Source of the DNA: an uncultured Serinicoccus sp.
Lineage (GTDB): Bacteria > Actinomycetota > Actinomycetes > Actinomycetales > Dermatophilaceae
Length of the DNA: 64,000 nt
Assembly: GCF_947487915.1 (NCBI RefSeq)
Contig: NZ_CANKYH010000005.1
Location: 1-64,000 of the forward strand
Reading direction: 5' to 3'
Position numbers and translations under genes: made by a program. Under the pieces are notes generated by a model. The model had not been told where the DNA came from, did no database searches, and saw only the letters and a program-made list of their open reading frames with translations. Positions 44,001-52,435 of this stretch are shown here, in pieces (position 1 is the first letter of the stretch; every line of letters starts with the position of its first letter).

Positions 44001-45100
44001 TGCGCGACCACGGCCTGCTGGACCTCACCAGCGTGCTCGGCCGCTCGACGCCGGAGCGCCGCGTGCGGGTGCACGGGGCGGAGGAAACCTCGGGCACGCC
44101 ACGCGGGACGGGCACCGCGGGCGCGCCCGGGCACGTCCTGCTCGACGAGCCAGTCACCGACCTCGCGCAGGCCTGGGACGAGGTGTCCTGGCGGATCGCG
44201 TCGCTGCGGGACCACCCGGGCTGCGCCGACGAGGAGCACGCCGCCGTGGGCCGCGACGAGCCCGGCCTGCAGGTGTCACCGAGCTTCGACCCGACCGACG
44301 ACGTCGCCGCGCCCTACGTCTCGCGCGGCGTCCGGCCCCGCGTGGCGATCCTGCGCGAGCAGGGCGTCAACAGCCACGTCGAGACCGCCTACGCCTTCCA
44401 CCGCGCCGGCTTCGACGCGCTGGACGTGCACATGACCGACCTGCAGGCGGGGCGGGTCGACCTGTCCGACCCCGCGCTGGTCGGGTTGGTCGCGGCCGGC
44501 GGCTTCTCCTACGGCGACACGCTGGGGGCCGGCGAGGGCTGGGCCCGCTCGGTACTGTTCAGCCCGGGTCTCACCGAGGCCTTCTCGGGCTTCTTCGCCC
44601 GCCCGGACACCTTCGCGCTGGGCCTGTGCAACGGGTGCCAGATGTTCGCCGCGCTGGCCGGGCTGATCCCCGGCGCGTCCGCCTGGCCGCGCTTCGTGCG
44701 CAACCGCAGCGAGCAGTACGAGGCGCGCCTGGCGCAGGTCGAGGTCCTGGACAGCCCGTCGCTCTTCTTCGCCGGGATGGCCGGGTCACGCCTGCCGATC
44801 GCCGTGGCGCACGGCGAGGGCCGCGCCGACTTCTCCCGGCAGGGGGACGAGAGCACCGTGGCGGCGGCCCTGTGCTACGTCGACGGCCGGGGAGAGGTGG
44901 CGACGGCATACCCGCAGAACCCGAACGGCTCCCCCGGCGGGCTCACCGCCGTCACCACGCCGGACGGTCGGTTCACCGCGATGATGCCGCACCCCGAGCG
45001 GGTCACGCGGAACGCCCAGCTCTCGTGGACGTCCGGGCCGCTGGAGCAGGAGAGCCCATGGCTGAGGATGTTCCGCAACGCCCGGGTGTGGGTGGGCTGA
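41024..45100 (+). CDS. purL: FGAM synthase, long single-chain form with fused glutaminase
   Basis: This encodes 1358 residues. The PurS-like N-domain (about 1-150), [17 protein letters not shown] (from 232), METHNHPT-type [20 protein letters not shown], and GGKDSL-like [14 protein letters not shown] segments belong to the two synthase halves. The C-terminal class I glutaminase has [14 protein letters not shown], nucleophile C1202 in LCNGCQMF, and MMPHPER. This is the gammaproteobacterial/eukaryotic-type large PurL. Most actinobacteria use separate PurS, PurQ and small PurL, and no purS or purQ is seen here. It follows purC by 34 bases with CCAGGAG as RBS. Confidence 0.95.
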   Translation: MAAPDLVLTTVPGGSALSPFRAEGLLRRLRRAAPHVTVAALTARHVHVVATDEEPAPAEREALRAILDHGEPWTDDEGERDGAGGTRHTSLVVVSPRLGTISPWSSKATDILHNCGLDVRRVERVTEFHLVLDGGPLDEPTWTACAKVLHDRMTESALPSREATALLFAEREAAPMERVDVLGRGREALAEADTAFGLALSPDEIDYLVESFTALRRNPTDVELTMFAQANSEHCRHKIFNADFVIDGQAQEHSLFGMIRHTEAVAGEGTVVAYKDNASVMQGGRVSLFRPEGDGSGDLERYAVHEDTVHVLMKVETHNHPTAISPFPGAATGAGGEIRDEGATGRGSAPKAGLTGFAVSHLHLPGTHEPWETLDPGPGSPDHLATPLDIMLDGPLGAAAFNNEFGRPGLGGFFRVYEQTVDGVRRGFHKPVMSAGGLGTISAGQTEKVRFPAGTLLVQLGGPGMRIGMGGGAASSMAAGTNAAELDFDSVQRGNPEMQRRAQEVINHCWSRGADNPVLAIHDVGAGGLSNAFPELVDDAGLGARFDLSRVPLAESGLSPKEVWSNESQERYVLAIAPASLEDFAALCERERCPFAVVGTAQEETELVVTDGRAQRDPAVTSPQDPQAGRGATRVVDDAPVDMPLGVLLGKPPRMTRDVHRVARRSDELDLEGLDAGGVREAAYAVLRHPSVASKRFLITIGDRTVGGLSHRDQMVGPWQVPVADVAVTLSDHLGLAGQAMASGERMPLAAVDAPASGRMAVGEALTNLLAAPVTPLQDGSPLSGVKLSCNWMAACGEPGEDAALHDTVRAVALELCPALDVSVPVGKDSLSMRTRWADEHGTQQQVTSPVSLVVSAFASLPDVRGTLTPQLHAGSELLLVDLGAGADRLGGSILAQVRGGFGGAVPDLDDPARLTALAAALSELRARGLVTAYHDRSDGGLWAALVEMALAGGVGLDVAVPSGGGPAALFTEELGVVLEVPAGRVEQAEGVLRDHGLLDLTSVLGRSTPERRVRVHGAEETSGTPRGTGTAGAPGHVLLDEPVTDLAQAWDEVSWRIASLRDHPGCADEEHAAVGRDEPGLQVSPSFDPTDDVAAPYVSRGVRPRVAILREQGVNSHVETAYAFHRAGFDALDVHMTDLQAGRVDLSDPALVGLVAAGGFSYGDTLGAGEGWARSVLFSPGLTEAFSGFFARPDTFALGLCNGCQMFAALAGLIPGASAWPRFVRNRSEQYEARLAQVEVLDSPSLFFAGMAGSRLPIAVAHGEGRADFSRQGDESTVAAALCYVDGRGEVATAYPQNPNGSPGGLTAVTTPDGRFTAMMPHPERVTRNAQLSWTSGPLEQESPWLRMFRNARVWVG

Positions 45101-45111
45101 GCCCGTCGCGG

Positions 45112-45129
45112 GCGCCCTACCCAGGGCGC
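45112..45129. terminator. Stem-loop between convergent purL and VOC genes
   Basis: GCGCCCT (45112-45118) pairs perfectly with AGGGCGC (45123-45129) around the loop ACCC. It lies 12 bases after the purL stop. Confidence 0.55.
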
Positions 45130-45155
45130 TGGGCGCACGGGTCCGCGGTGCTCGC

Positions 45156-45587
45156 TCAGGTATGCCGCGACCAGGCGTCCAACGCGGCCTGCACCTCGTC
45201 GTCAGTCATGGCGACCGGGGTCCCGACGATCCATTGGTGGCCGAACGGGTCGCGGAACCGGCCCTGGCGGGCACCGTAGGGCTGGTCCGCCACCGGGAAG
45301 ACCTTCACGGCCCCGTGGTCCAGGGCCAGTCCCATCACCGCGTCCGGATCCTCGGTGAGGACGTCCAGGACGACACCACCGCCGCCCTCGGGCGGCGCCG
45401 GGTCGGTGTCGTCGGCCTCCTTGACCTGCAGCTGGCCACCGCGCGGCAGGTCGAGCGCGGCGAGGACGACGGCGCCGCCCATGGCATACCTCGAGCGCGG
45501 TCGGGCGCCCAGGACGGCGCGGTAGAACTCGATCGCGTCGTCGGCGCTCCGCACCACGAGCTTGGGCGTGACCAGCGGGCCGCTCAT
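45156..45587 (-). CDS. VOC-superfamily (PhnB/glyoxalase-like) protein
   Basis: This encodes 143 residues. VTPKLVVRSADDAIEFYRAV is the standard opening of PhnB-like vicinal-oxygen-chelate proteins, and FRDPFGHQWIVGTP the standard ending. Two beta-alpha-beta-beta-beta units are inferred. The substrate is unknown. It is monocistronic and convergent with purL. Confidence 0.82.
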   Translation of the reverse strand: MSGPLVTPKLVVRSADDAIEFYRAVLGARPRSRYAMGGAVVLAALDLPRGGQLQVKEADDTDPAPPEGGGGVVLDVLTEDPDAVMGLALDHGAVKVFPVADQPYGARQGRFRDPFGHQWIVGTPVAMTDDEVQAALDAWSRHT

Positions 45588-45708
45588 GCCCCCAGGCTGG
45601 CAGCGCCGGCCCAGATCGGCAACCCCCTGACCGGGCGGTTAACCGGGCGCGCGACCTCCCCTCCCCACCGACGCCGGCGGGACGGTGCGGTGTGTCGGCC
45701 CCCGGGTC

Positions 45709-45714
45709 TACGGT
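45709..45714 (+). promoter_or_regulatory. Leaderless -10 of the PNPOx-like gene
   Basis: TACGGT with a 6-base spacer to ATG 45721. This argues against a 12-residue N-terminal extension from an upstream start. Confidence 0.5.
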
Positions 45715-45720
45715 GCGGGT

Positions 45721-46239
45721 ATGCCGCCGACGAGCATCCCGCGCACCGACCGTCCGACCCTGCCGGAGGGCTACGGCCTGCCGGAGAGCACCGAGGGGAC
45801 GCTGGCCTGGGCGACGGTCGAGCAGCGCCTGCGTGAGGCAGGGCACTACTGGCTGTCCAGCGTCCGTCCGGACGGTCGTCCGCACGCGGTGCCACGCTGG
45901 GGCGTGTGGCTGGACGGACGGTTCTGGTACGACGGCGCCCCGACCACACGGCACACCCGCAACGTCGAGGCCAACCCCGCCGTCACGCTGACGCTGGAGA
46001 GCGGCACCGAGGTGGTGATCGTCGAGGGGGCCTCCTACGCCACCCGCGCGGACGCCGACGGGCTGGGGTCGCGGCTGTCCGAGGCCTTCGGGAAGTATGC
46101 CGGGGCGGGCTACTCCCCCGGTGCGGACTCCTGGTCCGGCGAGGACGGCGGCGGGCTCCGGGTCATCGAGCCGCGCCGGGTGCTGGCGTGGTTCGACTTC
46201 CCGACCGACTGCACCCGGTTCACCTTCGGGGGCGACTGA
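45721..46239 (+). CDS. Pyridoxamine 5'-phosphate oxidase-fold protein (FMN/F420 split barrel)
   Basis: This encodes 172 residues. WLSSVRPDGRPHAVPRWGVW and FWYDGAPTTRHTRNVEANPA, then VTLTLESGTEVVIVEG, form the split barrel of the PNPOx-like superfamily. In actinobacteria such proteins often use F420 or FMN to reduce unknown substrates; the cofactor cannot be decided here. It is followed after two bases by the YdeI gene, so probably co-transcribed. Confidence 0.82.
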   Translation: MPPTSIPRTDRPTLPEGYGLPESTEGTLAWATVEQRLREAGHYWLSSVRPDGRPHAVPRWGVWLDGRFWYDGAPTTRHTRNVEANPAVTLTLESGTEVVIVEGASYATRADADGLGSRLSEAFGKYAGAGYSPGADSWSGEDGGGLRVIEPRRVLAWFDFPTDCTRFTFGGD

Positions 46240-46241
46240 GC

Positions 46242-47009
46242 ATGGCGGCGAGGCCGGGCGGCACTCCGGAGCGTCCGGCGGTGTTCTTCGACGGGCCCGA
46301 GGACTTCCGCGCCTGGCTCGAGGAGCACCACGACAGCGCGGAGGAGCTGTGGATGGGGCTGCACAAGCGGCACGTCGACCCGCAGGGCCTGACCTGGGCG
46401 CAGGCGGTGCCGGAGGCGCTGTGCTTCGGGTGGATCGACTCGGTGAGCCAGCGGATCGACGCCGACAGCCGCCGCCAGCGGTGGACCCCGCGTCGGCGGG
46501 GCAGCATCTGGAGCGCGGTCAACGTGGCGCACGTCGAGCGCCTGCTGGAGCAGGGCCGGATGCGGCCGGCCGGGATCGCCGCCTTCGAGGCACGGACCGC
46601 GGAGCGCACGGCCGTCTACTCCTTCGAGCGGCCCCCGGACGCCTTCGACGCCGCGCAGGAGGCGGCGCTACAAGCCGACCCCGCAGCGTGGGCGTTCTGG
46701 GAGGCCGCGACCCCGAGCTACCGCAGGACGGTGACCGGCTGGGTGACCAGCGCGAAGCGCGAGGCCACCCGGGCGAGCCGGATGCAGCAGCTCGTGGAGG
46801 ACTGCGCAGCGGGGCGCCTCGTGCCGCCGCAGCGTTACGGCGCCACGCCCGGGTGGCTGACGCGGGCCGCCGCCGCGGCCGAGCGGGCGGCGGACGGACA
46901 GGCGACGGACGGACAGGCGACGGACGGACAGGCGGCGGACGGACAGGCGACGGACGGACAGGCGCCAAACCGACCGATGTCGGACGGCCAGGACGGGCAG
47001 CGACCGTGA
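46242..47009 (+). CDS. YdeI/OmpD-associated family protein with a pentapeptide-repeat tail
   Basis: This encodes 255 residues. FRAWLEEHHDSAEELWMGLH, EALCFGWIDSVSQRID and RRRGSIWSAVNVAHVERL match the YdeI/OmpD-associated family (linked to antimicrobial-peptide resistance in enterics; mechanism unclear). The C-terminus carries five A(A/T)DGQ units encoded by a 15-base repeat (46887-46961), outside the family's normal end, and could vary in number. ATG 46242 is two bases after the previous stop. Confidence 0.8.
   Translation: MAARPGGTPERPAVFFDGPEDFRAWLEEHHDSAEELWMGLHKRHVDPQGLTWAQAVPEALCFGWIDSVSQRIDADSRRQRWTPRRRGSIWSAVNVAHVERLLEQGRMRPAGIAAFEARTAERTAVYSFERPPDAFDAAQEAALQADPAAWAFWEAATPSYRRTVTGWVTSAKREATRASRMQQLVEDCAAGRLVPPQRYGATPGWLTRAAAAAERAADGQATDGQATDGQAADGQATDGQAPNRPMSDGQDGQRP
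46887..46961 (+). repeat. Five 15-base tandem repeats (GCGACGGACGGACAG)
   Basis: Five in-frame units starting at 46887, 46902, 46917, 46932 and 46947. Units one and four read GCGGCGGACGGACAG, the others GCGACGGACGGACAG. They encode AADGQ/ATDGQ at the end of the YdeI-like protein. A candidate slippage-prone array. Confidence 0.9.
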
Positions 47010-48076
47010 GCCCACGTCGCTGGACACCGGACGACGTCGCCCGGATGCGACTGCTCTCGCAGCGCCTGGTCGAGCCGCTCGCCACCCCTGGCGAGGTGGT
47101 TCGTCACCTCACCTGCGTGCAGGGCCAGGACTACCCCGGGTCCACGACCTCGATCGCGTTGCGGACCCGGTCCCGGCGCCTCGCCGAGGTCCGCGAGGCC
47201 TACGACGCCGCGGAGGTCGTGCGCAGCTGGCCCATGCGCGGCACGCTCTTCGTCGTGCCGGCGGAGGACCTCGGGTGGATGCTCGGCCTCACCGCGACCA
47301 AGATCCTGCGAGAGACGACCCGACGGCGCGAGGAGCTCGGCCTGGACGACTCCGCGCTGGACCGGGCCGAGGCCGTCGCCCGCACCGCGCTGGCGGGGGG
47401 AGGGCTGACCCGCGCAGCGCTGGTGGAGGCCTGGGAAGAGGCCGGGCACCCCGCCGGCGCCGGTCGCGGCTACCACTCGCTCTTCCACCTCGCCTTGCGC
47501 GGGGTGATCTGCCTGGGACCGACCGAGGGGCGTGCTCAGCGGTTCGTCCTCGTCGAGGAGTGGATCACCTCCTCCCGCGCCCCCGAGCCCGAGGCGGCCG
47601 TCCTCGAGTGGTTCGTCCGCTACGCCCGCAGCCACGGCCCCGTGCCGGCGGCCGACTTCCGCTGGTGGACCAAGCTGCTCAAGCGCGACCTCGCGCCGGT
47701 CCTGGGCCCCGCGCGCGAGGAGCTGGAGGTCCTCGACGTCGACGGGGTCGAGCACTGGGTCGACCCCGAGGTCGTGCAACGGTATGCCGACGTGCGCCGC
47801 TCCACCGCCGCCCCGCTGCTGCTGCCGGGCTTCGACGAGCTGATGCTGGGCTACGGCGACCGCCGGGCGGTCGTCACCCGGGAGGAGGAGGCGGCGGTCG
47901 TCCCGGGGGGCAACGGGGTGTTCCGGGCCACGGTCGTGCAGGCCGGGCGGGCCGTCGGCACCTGGCGTCGGCCGACGCGGGCCGGCGCCCCCGTCGTGGT
48001 GGAGCCCTTCGGGACAGCTCTGCCGGGCCCGGTGGAACGCGCGCTGCCCCGCCTCACCCGCGCGCTGCCGGCCTGA
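47006..48076 (+). CDS. Winged-helix DNA-binding protein, AlkZ/YcaQ-like (HTH_42)
   Basis: This encodes 356 residues. The motif CVQGQDYPGS near residue 38 corresponds to the QxQ/QxD active-site region of AlkZ-like DNA glycosylases, followed by SWPMRGTLFVVPAEDL and YHSLFHLALRGVICLGP, VADFRWWT-like segments and LLLPGFDELMLGYGDR, all typical of HTH_42 proteins. Some members unhook interstrand crosslinks; this one's substrate is untested. GTG 47006 overlaps the YdeI stop by GTGA. Confidence 0.82.
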   Translation: MSPRRWTPDDVARMRLLSQRLVEPLATPGEVVRHLTCVQGQDYPGSTTSIALRTRSRRLAEVREAYDAAEVVRSWPMRGTLFVVPAEDLGWMLGLTATKILRETTRRREELGLDDSALDRAEAVARTALAGGGLTRAALVEAWEEAGHPAGAGRGYHSLFHLALRGVICLGPTEGRAQRFVLVEEWITSSRAPEPEAAVLEWFVRYARSHGPVPAADFRWWTKLLKRDLAPVLGPAREELEVLDVDGVEHWVDPEVVQRYADVRRSTAAPLLLPGFDELMLGYGDRRAVVTREEEAAVVPGGNGVFRATVVQAGRAVGTWRRPTRAGAPVVVEPFGTALPGPVERALPRLTRALPA

Positions 48077-48159
48077 ACCGCACCGGACGCGGTAGGTCCG
48101 CACCAGACGCGCGGTGGACATGCGCACCCGAGCGCCGACCGGTGGGCAGCGGCCGTCGA

Positions 48160-48804
48160 CTACGTCCCGATACGGTCGGCCAGGATCGCGACGCCCGGGC
48201 CGGTGAGGTCCTCGAGGAATGCTGCTCGACCAGCCAGCACCAAGGTGAGCGCAACGGTGGGGCCGACGACATCGGGGCCCGTCCCGACATCCAGACCACT
48301 GTCGTCCGCCCGGAGCCGCAACCCCTCGCAGGTGGTGCGGCTGGGCACGGTGAAGTCGCGGGACGCGAAGAAGCGCGCCACCTTCTCCGCGCGCTCTGGT
48401 GGCGTCGTGACAGGCAGTCCGAGCGGACGGCGGATGTCCTGGCCGTGCACCACGACCTCCCCCAGCCACGCCGACGTGTGGCCGGAGGCGGCGATGGTGC
48501 TCGTGACGACCTCCCGGAAACCGGCCAGCGTCCCCTGCCCGGTGTCCCCGAGGTGCTCGGCGAGACGGCGCTGGTTGTGCAGGTCGAAGTCGAACCGGGC
48601 GCCCAGCACACTGAGCAGCCAGCGCACCCGGCCCACGCTGGCCGCGGCGGTCAGGTGGGCGACCACCTCGCGCACGCTCCAGCGGCCGCACAGGCTCGGC
48701 GCTGCCCACTGCTCGTCGTCGAGCGTGCTCAGTTGGTCGGCCAACGCCGCACGCTCCGCGTGCACCGCCGCCCACATGTCCCTCGTCGTCGTCCGGTCCG
48801 GCAC
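48160..48804 (-). CDS. Maleylpyruvate isomerase-family (DinB-like) putative mycothiol-dependent enzyme
   Basis: This encodes 214 residues. The four-helix N-domain has LCGRWSVREVVAHLTAAAS and WLGEVVVHGQDIRRPLGLP, carrying the metal-binding His residues of the TIGR03083/MDMPI group. Such enzymes use mycothiol, the actinobacterial thiol, in isomerase or transferase reactions; the substrate here is unknown. GTG 48804 is preferred over GTG 48810 because GAGG sits seven bases before it. Confidence 0.78.
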   Translation of the reverse strand: MPDRTTTRDMWAAVHAERAALADQLSTLDDEQWAAPSLCGRWSVREVVAHLTAAASVGRVRWLLSVLGARFDFDLHNQRRLAEHLGDTGQGTLAGFREVVTSTIAASGHTSAWLGEVVVHGQDIRRPLGLPVTTPPERAEKVARFFASRDFTVPSRTTCEGLRLRADDSGLDVGTGPDVVGPTVALTLVLAGRAAFLEDLTGPGVAILADRIGT

Positions 48805-48899
48805 GGGCACACCTCGTTCTCGTCCATGGTCAGGTCGGTGATGGGACCGCGCAGACGCCATGGCCTCATCGGAGGCGCGACCGCGGGTCCGCTGCGGCC

Positions 48900-49379
48900 C
48901 TACGGCGCGTCCGGCGCGTCCTGCGCGTCCTGCTCCTCGCGCAGCACGAGGCGCAGCCGTTCCAGGTCGCGCCGCATGGCCCGCTTCATCCCGAGGGTCA
49001 CCGCGCCCGAGGCGAGCGTGGTCATCGCCGAGGGTCGGCCGGCGTTGCGCACGCTCATCCCGGTGCGCGGGCGTCCCCCCTCGCCCGGTTCCTCGTCCCA
49101 CCAGCAGTAGGTCGTCTCCATCGGGAACGGCCCGTCGTCGGTGCGCATGACCATCCGCTCCTGGGGCACCAGGTCGACGATGACGTAGGTGTAGGCCAGC
49201 TGCCGCCCGAGGAAGCGGGCGACGAAGTCGACGCGGGCCCCCTCGACCACCTCGGCCGGCCCCTGCCAGCGGACCGACCTGATGTTGGCGTACCACCGCA
49301 ACGCCTGGTCCGGGTCACCGGCGATCGCGGCTACCAGCGGCCGTGGCGCGTCGAAGGTGGTGGCCACGGTGACGTCCAT
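48900..49379 (-). CDS. SRPBCC (START/Bet v1-like) family protein
   Basis: This encodes 159 residues. It opens MDVTVATTFDAPRPLVAAIA, the usual first strand and helix of polyketide-cyclase/SRPBCC proteins, and continues with ARVDFVARFLGRQLAYTY and a long C-terminal helix (AMRRDLERLRLVL). It likely binds a hydrophobic ligand in a helix-grip pocket; ligand unknown. The tail (EEQDAQDAPDAP) is low complexity. ATG 49379 has TACGCT seven bases upstream. Confidence 0.75.
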   Translation of the reverse strand: MDVTVATTFDAPRPLVAAIAGDPDQALRWYANIRSVRWQGPAEVVEGARVDFVARFLGRQLAYTYVIVDLVPQERMVMRTDDGPFPMETTYCWWDEEPGEGGRPRTGMSVRNAGRPSAMTTLASGAVTLGMKRAMRRDLERLRLVLREEQDAQDAPDAP

Positions 49380-49386
49380 GGAGGTC

Positions 49387-49392
49387 AGCGTA
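49387..49392 (-). promoter_or_regulatory. Leaderless -10 of the SRPBCC gene
   Basis: TACGCT on the minus strand with a 7-base spacer to ATG 49379. Confidence 0.45.
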
Positions 49393-49458
49393 ACCCTCGC
49401 CGCTGCGCGCCCTCCCGGGTCGGACCAGGGGGCCGGAGGACCCGCCCGGGGGTTGGAG

Positions 49459-49480
49459 GACCCGCCCCGGGGGACGGGTC
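49459..49480. terminator. GC-rich stem-loop downstream of purA
   Basis: GACCCG (49459-49464) pairs with CGGGTC (49475-49480); the CCCC/GGGG inside extends the stem. It sits 14 bases after the purA stop (minus strand). GGAGGACCCGCCC appears twice here (49436 and 49456). Confidence 0.4.
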
Positions 49481-49494
49481 GTGCGACCGGCGGG

Positions 49495-50793
49495 TCAGCC
49501 GAGGTCGCGGCCCAGCAGGTCGTGCCGCACGATGACCTCGTCCCGCCCGGGCCCGATGCCGATGACCGAGATCCGGGTGCCGATGAGCTCCTCCAGACGC
49601 TCGACGTAGCGCTGTGCGGCCTCGGGGAGGTCGTCGAACTCCCGGGCGCCGGTGATGTCCTCGCTCCAGCCGGGAAGCTCCTCGTAGACCGGGCGCGCGT
49701 GGTGGACGTCGGACTGGTTCACCGGCATCTCCTCGACGCGCTCACCCTGCACGTCGTAGGCGACGCAGACGGGGATGGTGTCGAGGCCGGTGAGGACGTC
49801 GAGCTTGGTCAGCACGATGTCGGTCAGCCCGTTGACGCGGCGGGCGTAGCGCCCGATGACGACGTCCGCCCAGCCGCACCGGCGTGGCCGACCCGTCGTC
49901 GTCCCGAACTCCGCCCCCACCGTGCGCAGGTGGTCCCCGTGCTCGTCCTCGAGCTCGGTGGGGAACGGCCCCTCGCCGACCCGCGTCGTGTAGGCCTTGA
50001 ACACCCCGACCACGCGGTCGATCCTGGTGGGGGGCACACCCGACCCGGTGCAGGCGCCACCGGCGGTGGCGTTGGACGACGTGACGAAGGGGTAGGTGCC
50101 GTGGTCCACGTCGAGCAGGGTGGCCTGCCCCGCCTCGAAGAGGACGGTGCGGCCCTCGTCGAGCGCCTGCCCGAGCTCGAGGACGGTGTCGGTCACCATG
50201 GGGCGGATGCGCTCGGCGTGCCGGAGCAGCTCGTCCAGGACCTCGTCGACCTCGACGGCGCGCCGGTTGTAGATCTTGAGCAGCATCTGGTTCTTGACCT
50301 CGAGGGCCGCCTCGACCTTCTGCCGCAGGATGGACTCGTCGTAGAGGTCCTGCACGCGGATGCCGACCCGGCTCATCTTGTCGGCGTAGGTGGGGCCGAT
50401 GCCGCGACCGGTGGTGCCGATGCGCCGCTGGCCCAGGAAGCGCTCGGTCACCTTGTCGAGCACCCGGTTGTAGGGCGGGATGACGTGAGCGCTCGCGCTG
50501 ATGCGCAGCAGCGAGGTGTCGATGCCCCGCACCTCCAGCGCGTCCAGCTCCTCGATGAGCACGCCCAGGTCCACGACGACGCCGTTGCCGATGACCGGGG
50601 TGCAGCCTGGCGACAGGATCCCGCTCGGCAGCAGGTGCAGGGCGTACTTCTGGTCCCCGATGACCACCGTGTGGCCGGCGTTGTTGCCCCCGTTGAACTT
50701 CACGACGTAGTCGATGTCGGAGCCCAGCAGGTCGGTCGCCTTGCCCTTTCCCTCGTCACCCCACTGGGTGCCGATCAGGACGATCGCTGGCAT
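49495..50793 (-). CDS. purA: Adenylosuccinate synthetase
   Basis: This encodes 432 residues. The P-loop [62 protein letters not shown] and [11 protein letters not shown] are the classic motifs. The enzyme makes adenylosuccinate from IMP, aspartate and GTP, the first step towards AMP. It is in the same neighbourhood as fba and DUF3151, as in M. tuberculosis. ATG 50793 follows a GAGGAAGG stretch about 10 bases upstream; TAGAGT near 50830 may be a -10. Confidence 0.97.
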   Translation of the reverse strand: MPAIVLIGTQWGDEGKGKATDLLGSDIDYVVKFNGGNNAGHTVVIGDQKYALHLLPSGILSPGCTPVIGNGVVVDLGVLIEELDALEVRGIDTSLLRISASAHVIPPYNRVLDKVTERFLGQRRIGTTGRGIGPTYADKMSRVGIRVQDLYDESILRQKVEAALEVKNQMLLKIYNRRAVEVDEVLDELLRHAERIRPMVTDTVLELGQALDEGRTVLFEAGQATLLDVDHGTYPFVTSSNATAGGACTGSGVPPTRIDRVVGVFKAYTTRVGEGPFPTELEDEHGDHLRTVGAEFGTTTGRPRRCGWADVVIGRYARRVNGLTDIVLTKLDVLTGLDTIPVCVAYDVQGERVEEMPVNQSDVHHARPVYEELPGWSEDITGAREFDDLPEAAQRYVERLEELIGTRISVIGIGPGRDEVIVRHDLLGRDLG

Positions 50794-50865
50794 GGCTGGA
50801 TGCCTTCCTCTCGGGGCCGCTGACGCCTCACTCTATCGACGTCCGGGCCCCGCCCCGACCACGAC

Positions 50866-51849
50866 TCAGTCGACGAGCCCACGCCGGCTGACGGCCAGCC
50901 CCAGCTGGAAGCGGGTGTCCGATCCGTGCTCCTCCATCAGGGCGGCGATCCGGCGCCGCACGGTGCGCAGCCCCAGGCCCATCTGCCGCGCGATCGCCTC
51001 GTCCTTGAAGCCGAGGGAGAGCAGCTCGAGAAGCTTGACGTCCTGGGCCGAGGCGTCCCGGGAGAGCAACGGTTCCGCCCGCCGCCAGAGCTCGTCGAAG
51101 AGGGTGGTGAAGGCGTCGATGATGGCAGGGGGGCGCAGCAGCAGGTAGTCGGCGTCCTCACCCGCCTCCTTCAGCATCACCCCCGAGCGCCCGAAGATGC
51201 CGAACTCCACCCCGATCGCGTCGTCGGCGAGGTAGCGCTGCTGCTCCGCCGACCGCGCCCGCTGCTGGGCGACGGAGTGCCACTGCGGGTCGGTCAGCAC
51301 CGACAGCGGGAAGATCGCGCGCAGCTCGCGCCCGCTGCCCGCCGCCTCCTCCCACCGACGCCGGACACCCTCGTCGTGCGCCGGCCCCGTGCCGACCGTG
51401 CCGACCTGGGTGGTGACCTGGACGATCGGTCCGCGCGAGGTCCGGGAGAGATGCTCGACCACCGACGCCGCCTCGGAGGGCGCCACCTGTTCCCAGGGGG
51501 GCACCCGCGGGCCGGAGAGCTGCAGGCCGCGGCGGTAGTCGGACTCGAAGCTCTCCAGGGCCCCCCGGAGGCTGAGCAGCTGTCGTCGCCGCTCGTCGAG
51601 ATCCGCCTCCTCCGTGTCCAGCAGCCGGCCCACGCCGGCCCGGGGGTCGTCCACCTTCACCAGGTCGTCGGAGACCCGCCGCGCGAGACGCAGGCGCTCC
51701 AGGTCCGCCATGACGCGCTGGGCGTGGCGGACCTGCCAGCCGAGCGCCTCGGCGTGCCGGGCCAGGGTCGCGGGGGCAGAGCGCAGGACGTGGCGGTAGA
51801 GCTGCTCGGCATCCGCCGACAGCCCGACCGTCTGTGGTTGAGCATTCAT
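50866..51849 (-). CDS. TrmB-like regulator with C-terminal LuxR-type HTH (second copy)
   Basis: This encodes 327 residues. SADAEQLYRHVLRSAPATLA and QRVMADLERLRLARRV form an N-terminal winged helix. The middle region (about 125-250) is a likely ligand or phospholipase-D-like fold without catalytic motifs. The C-terminal HTH contains DVKLLELLSLGFKDEAIARQ and GLRTVRRRIAALMEEHGSD. It ends FQLGLAVSRRGLVD, matching FHAGAQAVRRGWV at the end of the protein at 37430-38446, so the two are related. ATG 51849 has TATCCT seven bases upstream. Confidence 0.78.
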   Translation of the reverse strand: MNAQPQTVGLSADAEQLYRHVLRSAPATLARHAEALGWQVRHAQRVMADLERLRLARRVSDDLVKVDDPRAGVGRLLDTEEADLDERRRQLLSLRGALESFESDYRRGLQLSGPRVPPWEQVAPSEAASVVEHLSRTSRGPIVQVTTQVGTVGTGPAHDEGVRRRWEEAAGSGRELRAIFPLSVLTDPQWHSVAQQRARSAEQQRYLADDAIGVEFGIFGRSGVMLKEAGEDADYLLLRPPAIIDAFTTLFDELWRRAEPLLSRDASAQDVKLLELLSLGFKDEAIARQMGLGLRTVRRRIAALMEEHGSDTRFQLGLAVSRRGLVD

Positions 51850-51856
51850 CTTTGGC

Positions 51857-51862
51857 AGGATA
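51857..51862 (-). promoter_or_regulatory. Leaderless -10 of the TrmB/LuxR gene
   Basis: TATCCT on the minus strand with a 7-base spacer to ATG 51849. This excludes an in-frame start 27 codons upstream. Confidence 0.5.
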
Positions 51863-52018
51863 GAGCCACTGGCAGCCAGCGGACAGTCCCACGCGCGCGA
51901 GCGTGCTTGGATGTGCTGGTCGGACCGCACGTCAGGGGACGCGATCGATCCGACTCATGGGGAGCGGGCGGCACCCGGGGCGGTCACGGACCCGGGCGCC
52001 GTCCGCAACCCCCTCGGC

Positions 52019-52435
52019 TCAGCAGCCGAGCTCGCGCGCTGCCGTCGCCGAGGACGCCCGCAGGAACTCCGTGCACCGGTGCTGCTCCTCGGTCTCACCG
52101 ATGCGGCCCGCCGCCGCGGCGAGCGACGCCAGTGCCCGCAGGAAGCCCCGGTTGGGCTCGTGCTCCCAGGGCACCGGTCCCTGCCCGCGCCACCCGGCCC
52201 GGCGCAGCTGGTCCAGCCCCCGGTGGTAACCGGTCCGCGCGAAGGCGTAGGCAGACACGTCGTCCCCCTCGTGCAGGGCGTCCTCGGCCAGCATCGCCCA
52301 GGCCAGGCACGAGCTCGGGTATGCCGCGGCGACCGTCCGCGGGTCCCCCTCGGCGAGCGCCCGGTCCGCGGGGTCCTCGGGCAGCTCGGTCGGCGGGATT
52401 CCCAGCAGGTCGGCCGACCCGACGCCGCCGCTCAC
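52019..52435 (-). CDS. DUF3151 protein
   Basis: This encodes 138 residues. DPADRALAEGDPRTVAAAYP, AYAFARTGYHRGLDQLRRAG and the GPVPWEHEPNRGFLRALASL ending are characteristic of DUF3151 (Rv0360c-like), a TPR-like helical protein of unknown function linked to fba. GTG 52435 overlaps the fba stop by GTGA, so the pair is translationally coupled. Confidence 0.88.
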   Translation of the reverse strand: MSGGVGSADLLGIPPTELPEDPADRALAEGDPRTVAAAYPSSCLAWAMLAEDALHEGDDVSAYAFARTGYHRGLDQLRRAGWRGQGPVPWEHEPNRGFLRALASLAAAAGRIGETEEQHRCTEFLRASSATAARELGC

